From positions 1 through 17,264 of the forward strand of contig CAZOJT010000057.1 of the NCBI GenBank assembly GCA_964580215.1: a stretch of DNA of 17,264 bases, in the 5' to 3' direction. This document shows, piece by piece, positions 7,713 through 14,777 of the stretch (positions are counted from its first letter, which is position 1; each line of letters starts with the position of its first letter). Made by a program: the position numbers and the translations under genes. The notes under the pieces are model-generated. The model was not told where the DNA came from. It worked only from the letters and a program-made list of their open reading frames with translations, and searched no databases. The DNA comes from SM23-73-3 sp964580215 (GTDB taxonomy: Bacteria; Zixibacteria; MSB-5A5; SM1-73).

Positions 7713-7826
7713 ATTTTGACGGGTATCTGCATTTGCTGATGAGGCATGATCAGCTGTTGCAGTGCACGTCCCCCATCATCAGATCATGACGCCACCTCGC
7801 GTGCCGTGAACCTATTATCATAGTAC

Positions 7827-8639
7827 CTAACCGCGCATCCGATGTTTTGTCACTTCATACAGAAGAATTCCACCGGCCACAGCCACATTCAAAGATTCAG
7901 CTTTACCGTAAGTAGGAATATGAATGATCTGATCGGAAAGCTCAAGCAACTTCCTGTCTAATCCCTCCGCCTCGTTGCCAATCAGAAGGCAAATCTTCCC
8001 TGAAGCGTCTAATTTATGGTTTGATAAGCTCACCATTTTATCAAGGCTTTTGCCTTCTTTGACATCTGTGCTAAAGATTTTAAATTTTTGTTTCTTCAAC
8101 TGAAGGATGGTTTTCTCTAAGTCAATCTCATCAAAAACCGGCAGGTGAAAGATCGATCCCATGGTAGAACGCACCACTTTGGGATTATAAAGCTCCACCG
8201 TATCATTTGACAACAACATCGCATCTACCCCGAAGGCATCTGCGGTTCTTATCAGTGTTCCCACATTCCCCGGATCGCGGATCCCATCTAAAGCCACAAT
8301 AATCTTCAGGTTCTTCTCCCACAAATCTTTCACGGGATGTTTCTTTGTTTTTGCCACACACATTATTCCCTGAGCTGTCACGGTATCTGAAAGCTTGCTC
8401 ATAACCTGGCTTTTTACCGGTATCAACTCAGCATTTGACTCCTGCAGTTTTTTCAAAAGTCGTTTCCCTCTGGCTTTCCCTTCAAAAGACCTGGTGAATA
8501 GAACCGACTGGATTGGCCAAAAGGAGTCTGCCGCCTCCTCACAAAGGCGCAAGCCCTCGATCAAAAATTTCTGCTCTTTGCTTCGCCCTTTCTTGGTTTT
8601 GAGCCTGGAGAGTTCTTTGAGTTTTTCTTTGGAAAGCAT
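7827..8639 (-). CDS. TrmH/SpoU-family RNA 2'-O-methyltransferase
   Basis: The protein is a SPOUT-class S-adenosylmethionine-dependent RNA methyltransferase. An N-terminal substrate-binding domain (KEQKFLIEGLRL) precedes the knot domain. SPOUT motif 1 is LDGIRDPGNVGTLIRTADAFG, motif 2 is LLIGNEAEGLD and motif 3 is YGKAESLNVAVAGGILLYE. These cover the catalytic arginine/asparagine region and the trefoil-knot SAM site. It would methylate a ribose in rRNA or tRNA; the exact site is not predictable. I place the start at ATG 8639 (MLSKEKLKELSRL) because family members begin there. An upstream GTG at 8681 is in frame and adds 14 residues, but neither start has a clear Shine-Dalgarno sequence. A palindromic repeat cluster lies upstream. 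Confidence 0.88.
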   Translation of the reverse strand: MLSKEKLKELSRLKTKKGRSKEQKFLIEGLRLCEEAADSFWPIQSVLFTRSFEGKARGKRLLKKLQESNAELIPVKSQVMSKLSDTVTAQGIMCVAKTKKHPVKDLWEKNLKIIVALDGIRDPGNVGTLIRTADAFGVDAMLLSNDTVELYNPKVVRSTMGSIFHLPVFDEIDLEKTILQLKKQKFKIFSTDVKEGKSLDKMVSLSNHKLDASGKICLLIGNEAEGLDRKLLELSDQIIHIPTYGKAESLNVAVAGGILLYEVTKHRMRG

Positions 8640-8746
8640 AAGAAAATTCAGATTGGTCCTGTGCGTTATTGAACTATTCACTTTTAGGCAGACTATATAT
8701 TAAACAAAAGCTCTAGGCTCTTTTTGGTCAAGCTAAAGTCATAGAT

Positions 8747-8840
8747 CCCGCTTCGGCGGGGCTTGACACTCCAGATCAACGTGTAACCTGGAGTGTCTGC
8801 CTTCAGGCAGACCATTGGTCCGGCTAAAGCCGGACACTCC
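8747..8840. repeat. Palindromic repeat cluster
   Basis: Four perfect hairpins are packed into 94 bp: CCCGC-TTCG-GCGGG (8747-8760), GACACTCCAG/CTGGAGTGTC (8765-8774 with 8788-8797), GTCTGCC-TTCA-GGCAGAC (8795-8812) and CCGGCT-AA-AGCCGG (8820-8833). The word GACACTCC occurs twice directly and once inverted. The right end overlaps the last codons of the reductoisomerase-like gene. It may terminate that gene's transcript, although there is no clean T-tract. The related word GCGGACACTCCAA appears again at 14084-14096. Confidence 0.7.
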
Positions 8841-9828
8841 AAAATCTTCTTATTTTTTTGCTTGTCTCCTCAATGGAATGTTCTGCCACCTTTCTTTTCA
8901 GCTTACGGTAATTTTTCATACCGCCATCGTATTCCTTCATCCATCTTCTCGCAAATGTGCCATCTCCGATCTCTTTTAGGATTTTCTCCATTTGCCTTTT
9001 CACCCGTTGATTTATAACTCTTCTCCCAGAAAGATAAGAGCCGAATTCCGCAGTTTTGCTGATTCGGTCGAACATCCCAGCTATGCCGTAGGATTTGATG
9101 GTGTTCACAATATAGTCCAGTTGATGAACACATTCCAGATAAGCATTTTCCGGAGGAAGCCCGGCATCTACTAAGACATCAAACCCAGCTTTTAAAAGCT
9201 CGGTTAATCCACCGCACAAGACTGCCTGTTCTCCAAAAAGATCACCGATGGCTTCATATTCAAAGGTGGTCTCAAACGCCCCCACTTTTGTGCATCCGAT
9301 AGCTTTGGCATAAGCTAAAGCCTTCTTTTTGGCATTTCCGCTTTTGTCCTGTTTTACCGCGATGAAACAGGGAACCCCCTTCCCCTCCAAAAAGAGTTTT
9401 CTTATCACCTCCCCCGGAGCGTGCGGTGCCACCATGATCACATCCACAAAATCGGGCGGAAGAATCAACTGGAAATGAATGGAGAAACCACAGGCAAAAA
9501 GCAATGTCTTGTCGGGGGAAAGATTCGGTTCAATCTGCTGATGGTAGATTTTCTGGTGAAGATGGTCAGGTGCCAGAATTGAGATCAGATCCCCTGATCT
9601 GGTGGCTTCTTCAGTTGAATAAACCTCAAAACCATCTTTGTGAGCTTGCCGGATACTTTTGCTTTTTTCGGGCAACCCGATTATGACATCAAGGCCAGAG
9701 TCCCTGAGATTCAGTGCTTGTGCTCTTCCCTGCTTGCCATAACCGATCACAGCTATTATTCTATCTTTAAGGTATTTTAAATTTGCATGCTTATCCGTGT
9801 ATATTGTGAAGGCGGTCTTTTTTCTCAT
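8824..9828 (-). CDS. Ketol-acid reductoisomerase homologue, divergent active site
   Basis: This 334-aa class I KARI-fold protein has a Rossmann start AVIGYGKQGRAQALNLRDSG (residues 26-45) and a knotted C-terminal domain with DLFGEQAVLCGG (196-207). True IlvC uses NADPH and Mg2+ to make dihydroxyacid precursors of valine and isoleucine. Metal ligands D196, E200 and E232 are present, as is the serine of ISKTAEFG (257). Three conserved residues differ: the His of AHGF is Cys (C113), the Lys of APKAPG is His (H136), and the second glutamate of ECLHE is Gln (Q236). No ilvB, ilvN or ilvD is adjacent. It may be a reductase on another substrate, or a degraded paralogue; the frame is intact. The final residues (FWSVRL) are encoded inside the downstream repeat. 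The SD-like GGGAAAC lies close to the ATG. Confidence 0.8.
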   Translation of the reverse strand: MRKKTAFTIYTDKHANLKYLKDRIIAVIGYGKQGRAQALNLRDSGLDVIIGLPEKSKSIRQAHKDGFEVYSTEEATRSGDLISILAPDHLHQKIYHQQIEPNLSPDKTLLFACGFSIHFQLILPPDFVDVIMVAPHAPGEVIRKLFLEGKGVPCFIAVKQDKSGNAKKKALAYAKAIGCTKVGAFETTFEYEAIGDLFGEQAVLCGGLTELLKAGFDVLVDAGLPPENAYLECVHQLDYIVNTIKSYGIAGMFDRISKTAEFGSYLSGRRVINQRVKRQMEKILKEIGDGTFARRWMKEYDGGMKNYRKLKRKVAEHSIEETSKKIRRFWSVRL

Positions 9829-9938
9829 TTGTTTCCCATGTTTCCTTTTTGAAGAATATAGTCGGATCAGTCTAGCTTGTCAAAAGTAAATGAGCAAAAA
9901 CTCAAAATACCCAATTACTTTCCTTTTGTAAAACCGGA

Positions 9939-10214
9939 TTAAGAAGTAAGGATAACAAGGAAGAGGAGGGTCAAACTTATGATTGCCAAAGGAAAAAGTA
10001 TTCTAAGCATGATGAATGTAATTACCCGAAAGAGCTGATAAAGTATCCAGCATCCCAGAAGAATCACAAAAAGATGAAGCCCCAACTGTCCCCACATGCC
10101 CAAATGGGCATTCACCTGCTGGCTGAGCTGAGAAAACCAACCTACAAATAGCTTAAGAAAAGAGAGCACTGTCTGAAAGATGTGATCCCAGGGAATATTT
10201 ATATACAGGGACAC
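9939..10214 (-). CDS. Small hypothetical membrane protein
   Basis: This 91-aa protein has a hydrophobic or amphipathic N-terminal segment (about 10-30), then two strongly hydrophobic segments at about 45-61 and 64-89 that probably form a hairpin in the inner membrane. The start is GTG at 10214. It is supported by an AAGGAAA element about 10 bases upstream on the minus strand. I recognise no family. It lies 110 bp upstream of the reductoisomerase-like gene on the same strand, so the two might be cotranscribed. Confidence 0.6.
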   Translation of the reverse strand: MSLYINIPWDHIFQTVLSFLKLFVGWFSQLSQQVNAHLGMWGQLGLHLFVILLGCWILYQLFRVITFIMLRILFPLAIISLTLLFLVILTS

Positions 10215-10836
10215 CGTCTAATTTCCTTTCTTTGTCTCCCGGCAACAACATCCCCCTTTTGTTGCGGGCAACTTATCTGTGCTCACCCTCCCACAGGCGA
10301 GCAATCTTTATTCAAATTTAATAAAACAATTTCTTGAGATTTGTCAAGGCTTACTCTTGGGGTCAATGAGAAAGGGATTTTTTTCCCGCTTTAGAGAGAG
10401 TTATGTAAACTTACTTCTTGCTTTTGTATTGTTGATGATCGCAAAATAGAATGACAATTAGAGCTATGCTAATACAGTCAGTCGACCTTGCGAAATCCAA
10501 TAATTTCCTCTCCCTCGATGGGAGAGGATAAAGGAGAGGGTGAAATAGAGTTTGCACCCCTCACCCCGGCCCTCTCCCACAAGGGGAGAGGGAGAAAATT
10601 TGGCAATTTGATTTACGAAATTCAATAGTAACTATCTGATCCACATCTGTGCAGGTATGCTCTAACTTTGATCAAACCAGGGATCTTATCTCGCAACAAG
10701 CGAAGCGGGGAGCCTCGCTCATTAGCAATGTGTTAACCATAACAGAAGCTTCTTGCGAAGTGATAAAGTAGGGAAATCCTCCCCAGTTGCTGGGCTGAGA
10801 AAGCAAAAAACAGGGAAATTCTTCCCCGTTTTTCTC
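10215..10836. other. Long intergenic region
   Basis: More than 600 bp separate divergent genes here. The region contains the CCTCTCCC palindromic element (10491-10627) and otherwise AT-rich sequence with frequent stops. Frames on the minus strand between 10672 and 11001 overlap the promoter and the nuoE remnant and look spurious. No RNA gene is recognisable. Confidence 0.6.
10491..10627. repeat. CCTCTCCC palindromic element with flanking direct repeats
   Basis: Two strong hairpins are present: CCTCTCCC-TCGAT-GGGAGAGG (10507-10527) and CCCTCTCCC-ACAAG-GGGAGAGGG (10570-10592), with GGGTG and CACCC between them. This resembles a dispersed CCCTCACCC/CCCTCTCCC repeat seen in many bacterial genomes. 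The element is bracketed by CGAAATCCAATA (10491-10502) and CGAAATTCAATA (10616-10627), matching 11 of 12 bases. This looks like a target duplication left by insertion. Confidence 0.65.
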
Positions 10837-10864
10837 TTGACAAAAGCGGAAAAGAGCATATAAT
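10837..10864 (+). promoter_or_regulatory. Near-consensus sigma-70 promoter
   Basis: TTGACA (10837-10842), a 16-bp spacer and a perfect TATAAT (10859-10864) lie about 60 bp before the nuoE remnant. It is the strongest promoter visible and should drive the remnant, glutamate dehydrogenase and the 125-aa gene. Its leader also holds an AAGGAGGT at 10891-10898 with no suitable start codon after it. The ribosome site actually used is GGAGGAAG just before ATG 10925. Confidence 0.7.
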
Positions 10865-10924
10865 AAGTGAATTGTGCTCGGTGACGTTTTAAGGAGGTTT
10901 GGAACACAACTATAGTGGAGGAAG

Positions 10925-11085
10925 ATGATGCATGCTGAGACTGATGTGGTAGATTCTATAATCCATAAATACGGAACAAAAAAGGAGGCGTTAATACCCA
11001 TCCTTCAGGATATTCAGTCTGATCTCAACTGGTTGCCGGAGGATGTGCTTAAGGCTGTTGCCGAGAAATTGCAAGTTCCTCTCAT
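10925..11085 (+). pseudogene. nuoE: nuoE/hydA-type 5' fragment
   Basis: The first 53 codons are those of a 24-kDa NADH dehydrogenase (NuoE) or hydrogenase HymA/HydC-type subunit: VDSIIHKYG, KKEALIPILQDIQSDLNWLPED and VAEKLQVPL. After this the thioredoxin-like 2Fe-2S domain, with its four cysteines, is missing. The frame continues to a stop at 11171-11173 only because it reads the next fragment (nuoF) in the wrong frame. An 82-residue hybrid peptide could be made from the good ribosome site, but it could not hold the iron-sulfur cluster. Confidence 0.82.
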
Positions 11086-11325
11086 ATCGGAGGCGGCATC
11101 CCAGATAACGGGAAGTTTAAAGCAGTTCAAACCGGAGGACCTTCCGGCGGGTGTATTCCCAGGCAACTTTTGAGTCTGCCAGTAGACTACGACTCCCTTA
11201 CCCAGGCAGGTTCAATAATGGACTCAGGCGGTATGATTGTGATGGATGAGCGCACTTGTATGGTAGATGTGGCAGAGAAAAAAGTAAAGAATCATAAAAC
11301 AAAACAAAAAAAGGGAAAGAGATGA
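11086..11325 (+). pseudogene. nuoF: nuoF/hydB-type internal fragment
   Basis: In another frame than the nuoE piece, the sequence encodes IGGGIPDNGKFKAVQ, TGGPSGGCIP, LPVDYDSLTQAGSIM, SGGMIVMDERTCMVDVA. This is the SLBB-adjacent core of the flavoprotein subunit of complex I or NADH-dependent hydrogenase. It has neither the N-terminal FMN/NADH domain nor the C-terminal 4Fe-4S site (ESCGKCTPCREG). The match ends after CMVDVA and runs into a lysine-rich tail (EKKVKNHKTKQKK). The stop overlaps the start of the glutamate dehydrogenase gene in an ATGA arrangement. Together with the nuoE piece it marks two deletions in a former nuoEF operon. Confidence 0.85.
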
Positions 11326-12572
11326 GTAACCAAAACCCATTTAAGATTGCACAAAGGCAATTAGATGAAGCCGCTGAGAAGCTTGGGTTAGATAATGCTA
11401 CGCATGAGCTTTTGCGCTGGCCTCAGCGTGAATTTCACGTTACCCTGCCGGTGAAAATGGATGATGGTACCACCAAGATATTTCATGGTTTCCGTGTCCA
11501 ATATAACTCAGCGCTCGGACCGACAAAGGGTGGCTTACGCTGGTGTCCTGAGGAAACCATTGATACCGTTCGTGCTTTAGCCGCCTGGATGACATGGAAG
11601 TGTGCCCTCATAGATGTTCCCCTGGGTGGAAGCAAAGGCGGGGTTATCTGTAACCCCTTAGAGATGTCAGAAGGGGAGAAAGAACGCCTGGCAAGAGCAT
11701 ACATCCGAGCCATCGGTCCTTATCTGGGGGTACACAAGGACGTGCCAGCTCCGGATGTCTTCACCACCCCTCAAATTATGGCCTGGATGATGGACGAATA
11801 CGAGGCGGTTATGCATGAATCCCACCCCGGGGTGATCACTGGAAAGCCTCTTCTCTTGGGAGGCAGTGAGGGGCGTATGGATGCAACCGGTCGCGGTGGT
11901 ATCTACACCGTCCGTGAAGCCTGCAAGGCTTTAGGGTTCGATCCCACGGGTAAATTTGCGGTGCAGGGATTTGGGAATGTGGGCAGTTTCGCCGCCTTAC
12001 TGCATGCGGATATCTTGGGCGGTGGTAAAATGGTGGGAGTATCTGACATCACCGGGGGTGTCTATAACCAGGCGGGCATTGATCCCAAGGAAATGGCAGA
12101 GCACGTGCGAAAGACCGGAGGGGTAAAAGGTTTTCTGAAAGGAACGCCCAAAACCAATGAGGAAATCCTTGAACTCGACATTGACATTCTTTACCCAGCA
12201 GCGATTGAGAACGTAATTACCAAGGAGAACGCCGCGAAAATTAAGGCAAAGATCGTATGTGAGATGGCGAATGGACCCACAACGCCGGAAGCAGATATCA
12301 TCTTACATGAAAAGGGCGTCCATGTCATCCCCGATATCCTGGCAAACGCAGGAGGGGTGACGGTCAGCTACTTTGAGCAGGTTCAGAATACCTATAACTA
12401 CTACTGGTCTCTGGGGGACGTTCAGAAGCAACTGGATGACAAAATGACCACTGCCTATGGCAAAGTGTATGAGATGCATAAGGAGAAGAGGGTCCATATG
12501 CGGATGGCGGCTTATATGGTCGCAGTCGCACGTGTGGCCGAAGCGGTGAAACTACGGGGCTGGGTATCTTGA
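11322..12572 (+). CDS. gdhA: Glutamate dehydrogenase
   Basis: This 416-aa protein is of normal length for the hexameric Glu/Leu/Phe/Val dehydrogenase family. It carries out reversible oxidative deamination of glutamate to 2-oxoglutarate and ammonia in the cytoplasm. Substrate-domain lysines are K69 (GPTKGGLR), K93 (TWKCAL) and K105 (LGGSKGGV). The catalytic aspartate is D145 in DVPAPDV. The dinucleotide-binding motif is GFGNVG at 217-222. Coenzyme preference (NAD or NADP) is not certain. The ATG follows AAAGGGAAAGAG and overlaps the stop of the nuoF remnant. Transcription probably comes from the promoter at 10837. A 125-aa gene follows 31 bp downstream and is likely in the same operon. Confidence 0.95.
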   Translation: MSNQNPFKIAQRQLDEAAEKLGLDNATHELLRWPQREFHVTLPVKMDDGTTKIFHGFRVQYNSALGPTKGGLRWCPEETIDTVRALAAWMTWKCALIDVPLGGSKGGVICNPLEMSEGEKERLARAYIRAIGPYLGVHKDVPAPDVFTTPQIMAWMMDEYEAVMHESHPGVITGKPLLLGGSEGRMDATGRGGIYTVREACKALGFDPTGKFAVQGFGNVGSFAALLHADILGGGKMVGVSDITGGVYNQAGIDPKEMAEHVRKTGGVKGFLKGTPKTNEEILELDIDILYPAAIENVITKENAAKIKAKIVCEMANGPTTPEADIILHEKGVHVIPDILANAGGVTVSYFEQVQNTYNYYWSLGDVQKQLDDKMTTAYGKVYEMHKEKRVHMRMAAYMVAVARVAEAVKLRGWVS

Positions 12573-12603
12573 AAGTGCCATCATAAATAAGAGGAGATTT
12601 GAA

Positions 12604-12981
12604 ATGAAAACAGTTGGATATCTGGAAGGAACTCACGCATTATACCTTACCAGACTAGTGGCCAAGGGGATAGATACCATTCCTCTGAGCAATGGAGCGG
12701 ACAATCATGGCAAATACGTGGGACTTCTAAGTAAAAGTGACAATATCTCGTTAGTGATTGGATACCTGCACAAGGTTATTCCCACCGCTGAACACGGCAT
12801 AGCGCCTAAAGACATGCTGTACTCCTGCAAGCTGCATAAAATCCCGGTGATGCTCATCGTTCCCACGGAGCTTCAAGCGGATGCTAAAAAGATCCTCAAG
12901 GAGGCGGCAGACGACGTGATGCTGGTGGACCCCTCGGACGTAGATGTGTGGGAAATGACCATGAAGATTCTGGGCTATTAG
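12604..12981 (+). CDS. Hypothetical 125-aa protein downstream of gdhA
   Basis: The product is a small soluble alpha/beta-type protein with no signal peptide and no cysteine cluster (one cysteine, in LYSCKLHK). Predicted strand-like segments are ISLVIGYL, VMLIVP and DVMLVDP, alternating with helices (ADAKKILKEAA). I do not recognise the family. The start ATG is preceded by AGAGGAGA at ideal spacing, and the gene begins 31 bp after gdhA, which supports a real, cotranscribed gene. It might modulate or use the dehydrogenase, but nothing in the sequence proves this. Confidence 0.75.
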   Translation: MKTVGYLEGTHALYLTRLVAKGIDTIPLSNGADNHGKYVGLLSKSDNISLVIGYLHKVIPTAEHGIAPKDMLYSCKLHKIPVMLIVPTELQADAKKILKEAADDVMLVDPSDVDVWEMTMKILGY

Positions 12982-13153
12982 CTTTTGTTTTCTTGCAGGC
13001 AAGCCCGACAAGGAAGCTCAGAAGGAGTCCATCGGTAAGGGTAAGCAACTTGTGTCTGAGGTGACCAAATTTTTTCTTTTATAGGGGTGGGAATTTTCGT
13101 ATGAATGCATACGCATATCCCGCCCAATGACTGATTCATTACAGAGTAAATTC

Positions 13154-13182
13154 TTGACAACGAAGATGGGATTTTGTATTTT
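13154..13182 (+). promoter_or_regulatory. Promoter of the cyclophilin gene
   Basis: TTGACA (13154-13159), 17 bp and TATTTT (13177-13182) lie about 95 bp upstream of the ATG at 13277. An AGGAGGTGAT at 13210-13219 is a near-perfect anti-16S match but is not followed by an open frame of any length. The gene's own site is AAAGGAG at 13265-13271. Confidence 0.5.
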
Positions 13183-13276
13183 CTGGTTAACCTAAAACTA
13201 TCTCTTACCAGGAGGTGATAAAAAAACCGCCTTTTTGAAACATAAATCTGAAACTTTTTAAATTAAAGGAGAAAAG

Positions 13277-13906
13277 ATGAAAAGAATTTTCATTCTTTCG
13301 GTTTTATTGGTTTTTTTCCTATTTGGTTGTGGGAAAAAGGAGGAGGCACAAACTGAAAAGAAGGTAGAGGAGCAACCCGAGCAGGTGACCGAAGCTAAGG
13401 AAGAGACCAAACCCATATCGCAGGAGCCGATTGTAAGAGAGAAAAACCCCGTCGTGGTGATGGAGACCAGCTTTGGCACCATCGAATTGGAGCTGTTCTG
13501 GGACAAAACCCCCAAGACCGCCGAAAATTTTCTGAGATTGGTCCTCAGCGGATTCTACGATGGCCTCACCTTCCATCGCATCATACCCAATTTCGTCATT
13601 CAGGGGGGGTGCCCTGTGGGTAATGGAACCGGAGGTCCGGGATACACTATAGATTTCGAGCAGGCAGACACCAAACATCTCAAAGGTTCTTTAGCCATGG
13701 CCCGTTCTCAGGATCCGAACTCAGCCGGCAGTCAGTTTTATATTTGTTTAAAAGATCTTCCTCAACTGGACGGAAATTATGTAGTCTTCGGTAAAGTTAT
13801 CAAAGGTATGGACGTGGTGGATAAAATCGCTCAAGTTGAGACCGGTCCCAGAGACATGCCCAAAGAGAAAGTGATAATGACCAGAGTCTACGAAAAGACT
13901 CAATAA
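13277..13906 (+). CDS. Cyclophilin-type peptidyl-prolyl isomerase, lipoprotein
   Basis: This 209-aa protein begins with a lipoprotein signal peptide (KR at the N-terminus, hydrophobic 4-16, lipobox LFGC with Cys18). A charged Lys/Glu-rich tether runs to about residue 57, and a cyclophilin domain fills 58-206. Catalytic elements are FHRIIPNFVIQGG (Arg101, Gln109), SLAMAR, SAGSQFYICL (Phe154) and LDGNYVVFGKV. It would catalyse cis-trans isomerisation of proline bonds, anchored to a membrane in the envelope. The tether suggests the domain stands away from the membrane. The gene is monocistronic, with its own promoter upstream and a strong terminator 20 bp after its stop. Confidence 0.93.
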   Translation: MKRIFILSVLLVFFLFGCGKKEEAQTEKKVEEQPEQVTEAKEETKPISQEPIVREKNPVVVMETSFGTIELELFWDKTPKTAENFLRLVLSGFYDGLTFHRIIPNFVIQGGCPVGNGTGGPGYTIDFEQADTKHLKGSLAMARSQDPNSAGSQFYICLKDLPQLDGNYVVFGKVIKGMDVVDKIAQVETGPRDMPKEKVIMTRVYEKTQ

Positions 13907-13924
13907 AAATTTCGGTCTTGCTTT

Positions 13925-13953
13925 AAGCCCCGCCATAGAAGCGGGGCTTTTTT
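13925..13953 (+). terminator. Rho-independent terminator
   Basis: AAGCCCCGC (13925-13933) pairs perfectly with GCGGGGCTT (13941-13949) across a 7-nt loop, followed by a run of T to 13953. It ends the cyclophilin transcript. Confidence 0.92.
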
Positions 13954-14005
13954 ATTAATGAAATTGGTTTTTCTTCCTTTAGTTGCTGGAAATTTCCATA
14001 GGTTC

Positions 14006-14096
14006 GCAGGATCCCCTGCCAGCGACGGGGGAAAAGACAAAAAGCTTAAACCTGGTTCACCAAAAGGTGAATCTCAAGATCCTGCGGACACTCCAA
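14006..14096. repeat. Inverted-repeat cluster before the HIT gene
   Basis: GCAGGATC (14006-14013) is inverted as GATCCTGC (14078-14085). Inside lies a hairpin GGTTCACC-AAAA-GGTGAATC with one G-T pair. The right end reads GCGGACACTCCAA, shared with the cluster near 8832. A 90-codon frame crosses this region (13958-14230), but its composition looks accidental. The remaining bases to 14233 are AT-rich without features. Confidence 0.55.
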
Positions 14097-14246
14097 TTTC
14101 TCCTCTTCAGGTAGTTTTTCAGAGGTCTCACACAATCAGTCTGACAGGATGCGCGGCCAAATTACAGAACAAAAATCTTGAAAATAGAAATTTTTATTAT
14201 ATATTGAAAAAAAACGAGAAAAGAACTTAAGATAAAGGAGTTTTAC

Positions 14247-14777
14247 TTGGAAAGACTCTGGGCACCCTGGCGTGAGAAGTTCATCCTATGCGAAAAACAA
14301 CCCGGCTGTTTCCTTTGCAGAACTGCAAAGGAAAATCAGGATCGGAAGAATTTGATTCTCTTTCGGGGCAAAAAATGCTTCGTCATCCTCAATCGCTACC
14401 CTTATAATAATGGGCATCTGATGGTGGCCCCTTTTCGCCACGTGGGCAAATTAGAGGAGTTAAAGGAGGAGGAGCTAACCGAGCTTTGGAAGATCTCGCA
14501 ACTTTGTGTCAAAGCCCTCAAATCGGGACTGAAACCGCAGGGGATCAATCTGGGAATGAACTTAGGCAAGGTTTCTGGAGCGGGAGTGGCAGATCATATT
14601 CATCTGCACATCGTCCCCCGCTGGCAGGGTGACACCAACTTCATGCCAATTTTTGCGGAAACCAAGATAGTCTCCGTGGGACTTTCCAACACATACAGGG
14701 TTTTGAAAAAGGAATTACTTAGAATAGATAAAAAGCACTCAGAGCGGCGGTCGGCGGGCCACCGGCGGCGGACGTAA
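14247..14777 (+). CDS. HIT-family nucleotide phosphorylase/hydrolase
   Basis: This 176-aa protein has the HIT motif HIHLHIVPRW (His117, His119, His121), with His119 or His121 positioned as catalytic nucleophile for AMP transfer. The N-terminus RLWAPWREKFI with a CFLC pair (Cys21, Cys24) resembles the Ap4A-phosphorylase subgroup represented by Mycobacterium Rv2613c. Degradation of diadenosine tetraphosphate is therefore the best guess. The start is TTG at 14247, supported by an ideal AAAGGAG (14234-14240) six bases away and by conservation of ERLWAPWR at the N-terminus. The C-terminal dozen residues (SERRSAGHRRRT) come from an abruptly GC-rich stretch. The stop is directly followed by the next ATG (TAAATG), implying coupling with the dehydratase subunit. 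Confidence 0.88.
   Translation: MERLWAPWREKFILCEKQPGCFLCRTAKENQDRKNLILFRGKKCFVILNRYPYNNGHLMVAPFRHVGKLEELKEEELTELWKISQLCVKALKSGLKPQGINLGMNLGKVSGAGVADHIHLHIVPRWQGDTNFMPIFAETKIVSVGLSNTYRVLKKELLRIDKKHSERRSAGHRRRT

Noticed and set aside
6160..7720. Target-site duplication flanking the inverted repeats
   Set aside because: Left flank AGAATTC and right flank ATTTTGAC share only a short AATT-like word, so no duplication can be claimed.
10672..11001. Minus-strand 109-codon frame
   Set aside because: It runs across the strong plus-strand promoter and into the nuoE remnant; no family resemblance and no plausible initiation site.
13210..13219. Orphan AGGAGGTGAT, nearly perfect anti-16S match
   Set aside because: It is followed only by a frame of a few codons, and the cyclophilin has its own ribosome site. 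Probably part of the leader, or chance.
13958..14230. Plus-strand 90-codon frame after the terminator
   Set aside because: It is composed largely of the inverted-repeat cluster and AT-rich sequence, with a poor initiation context and no recognisable product.
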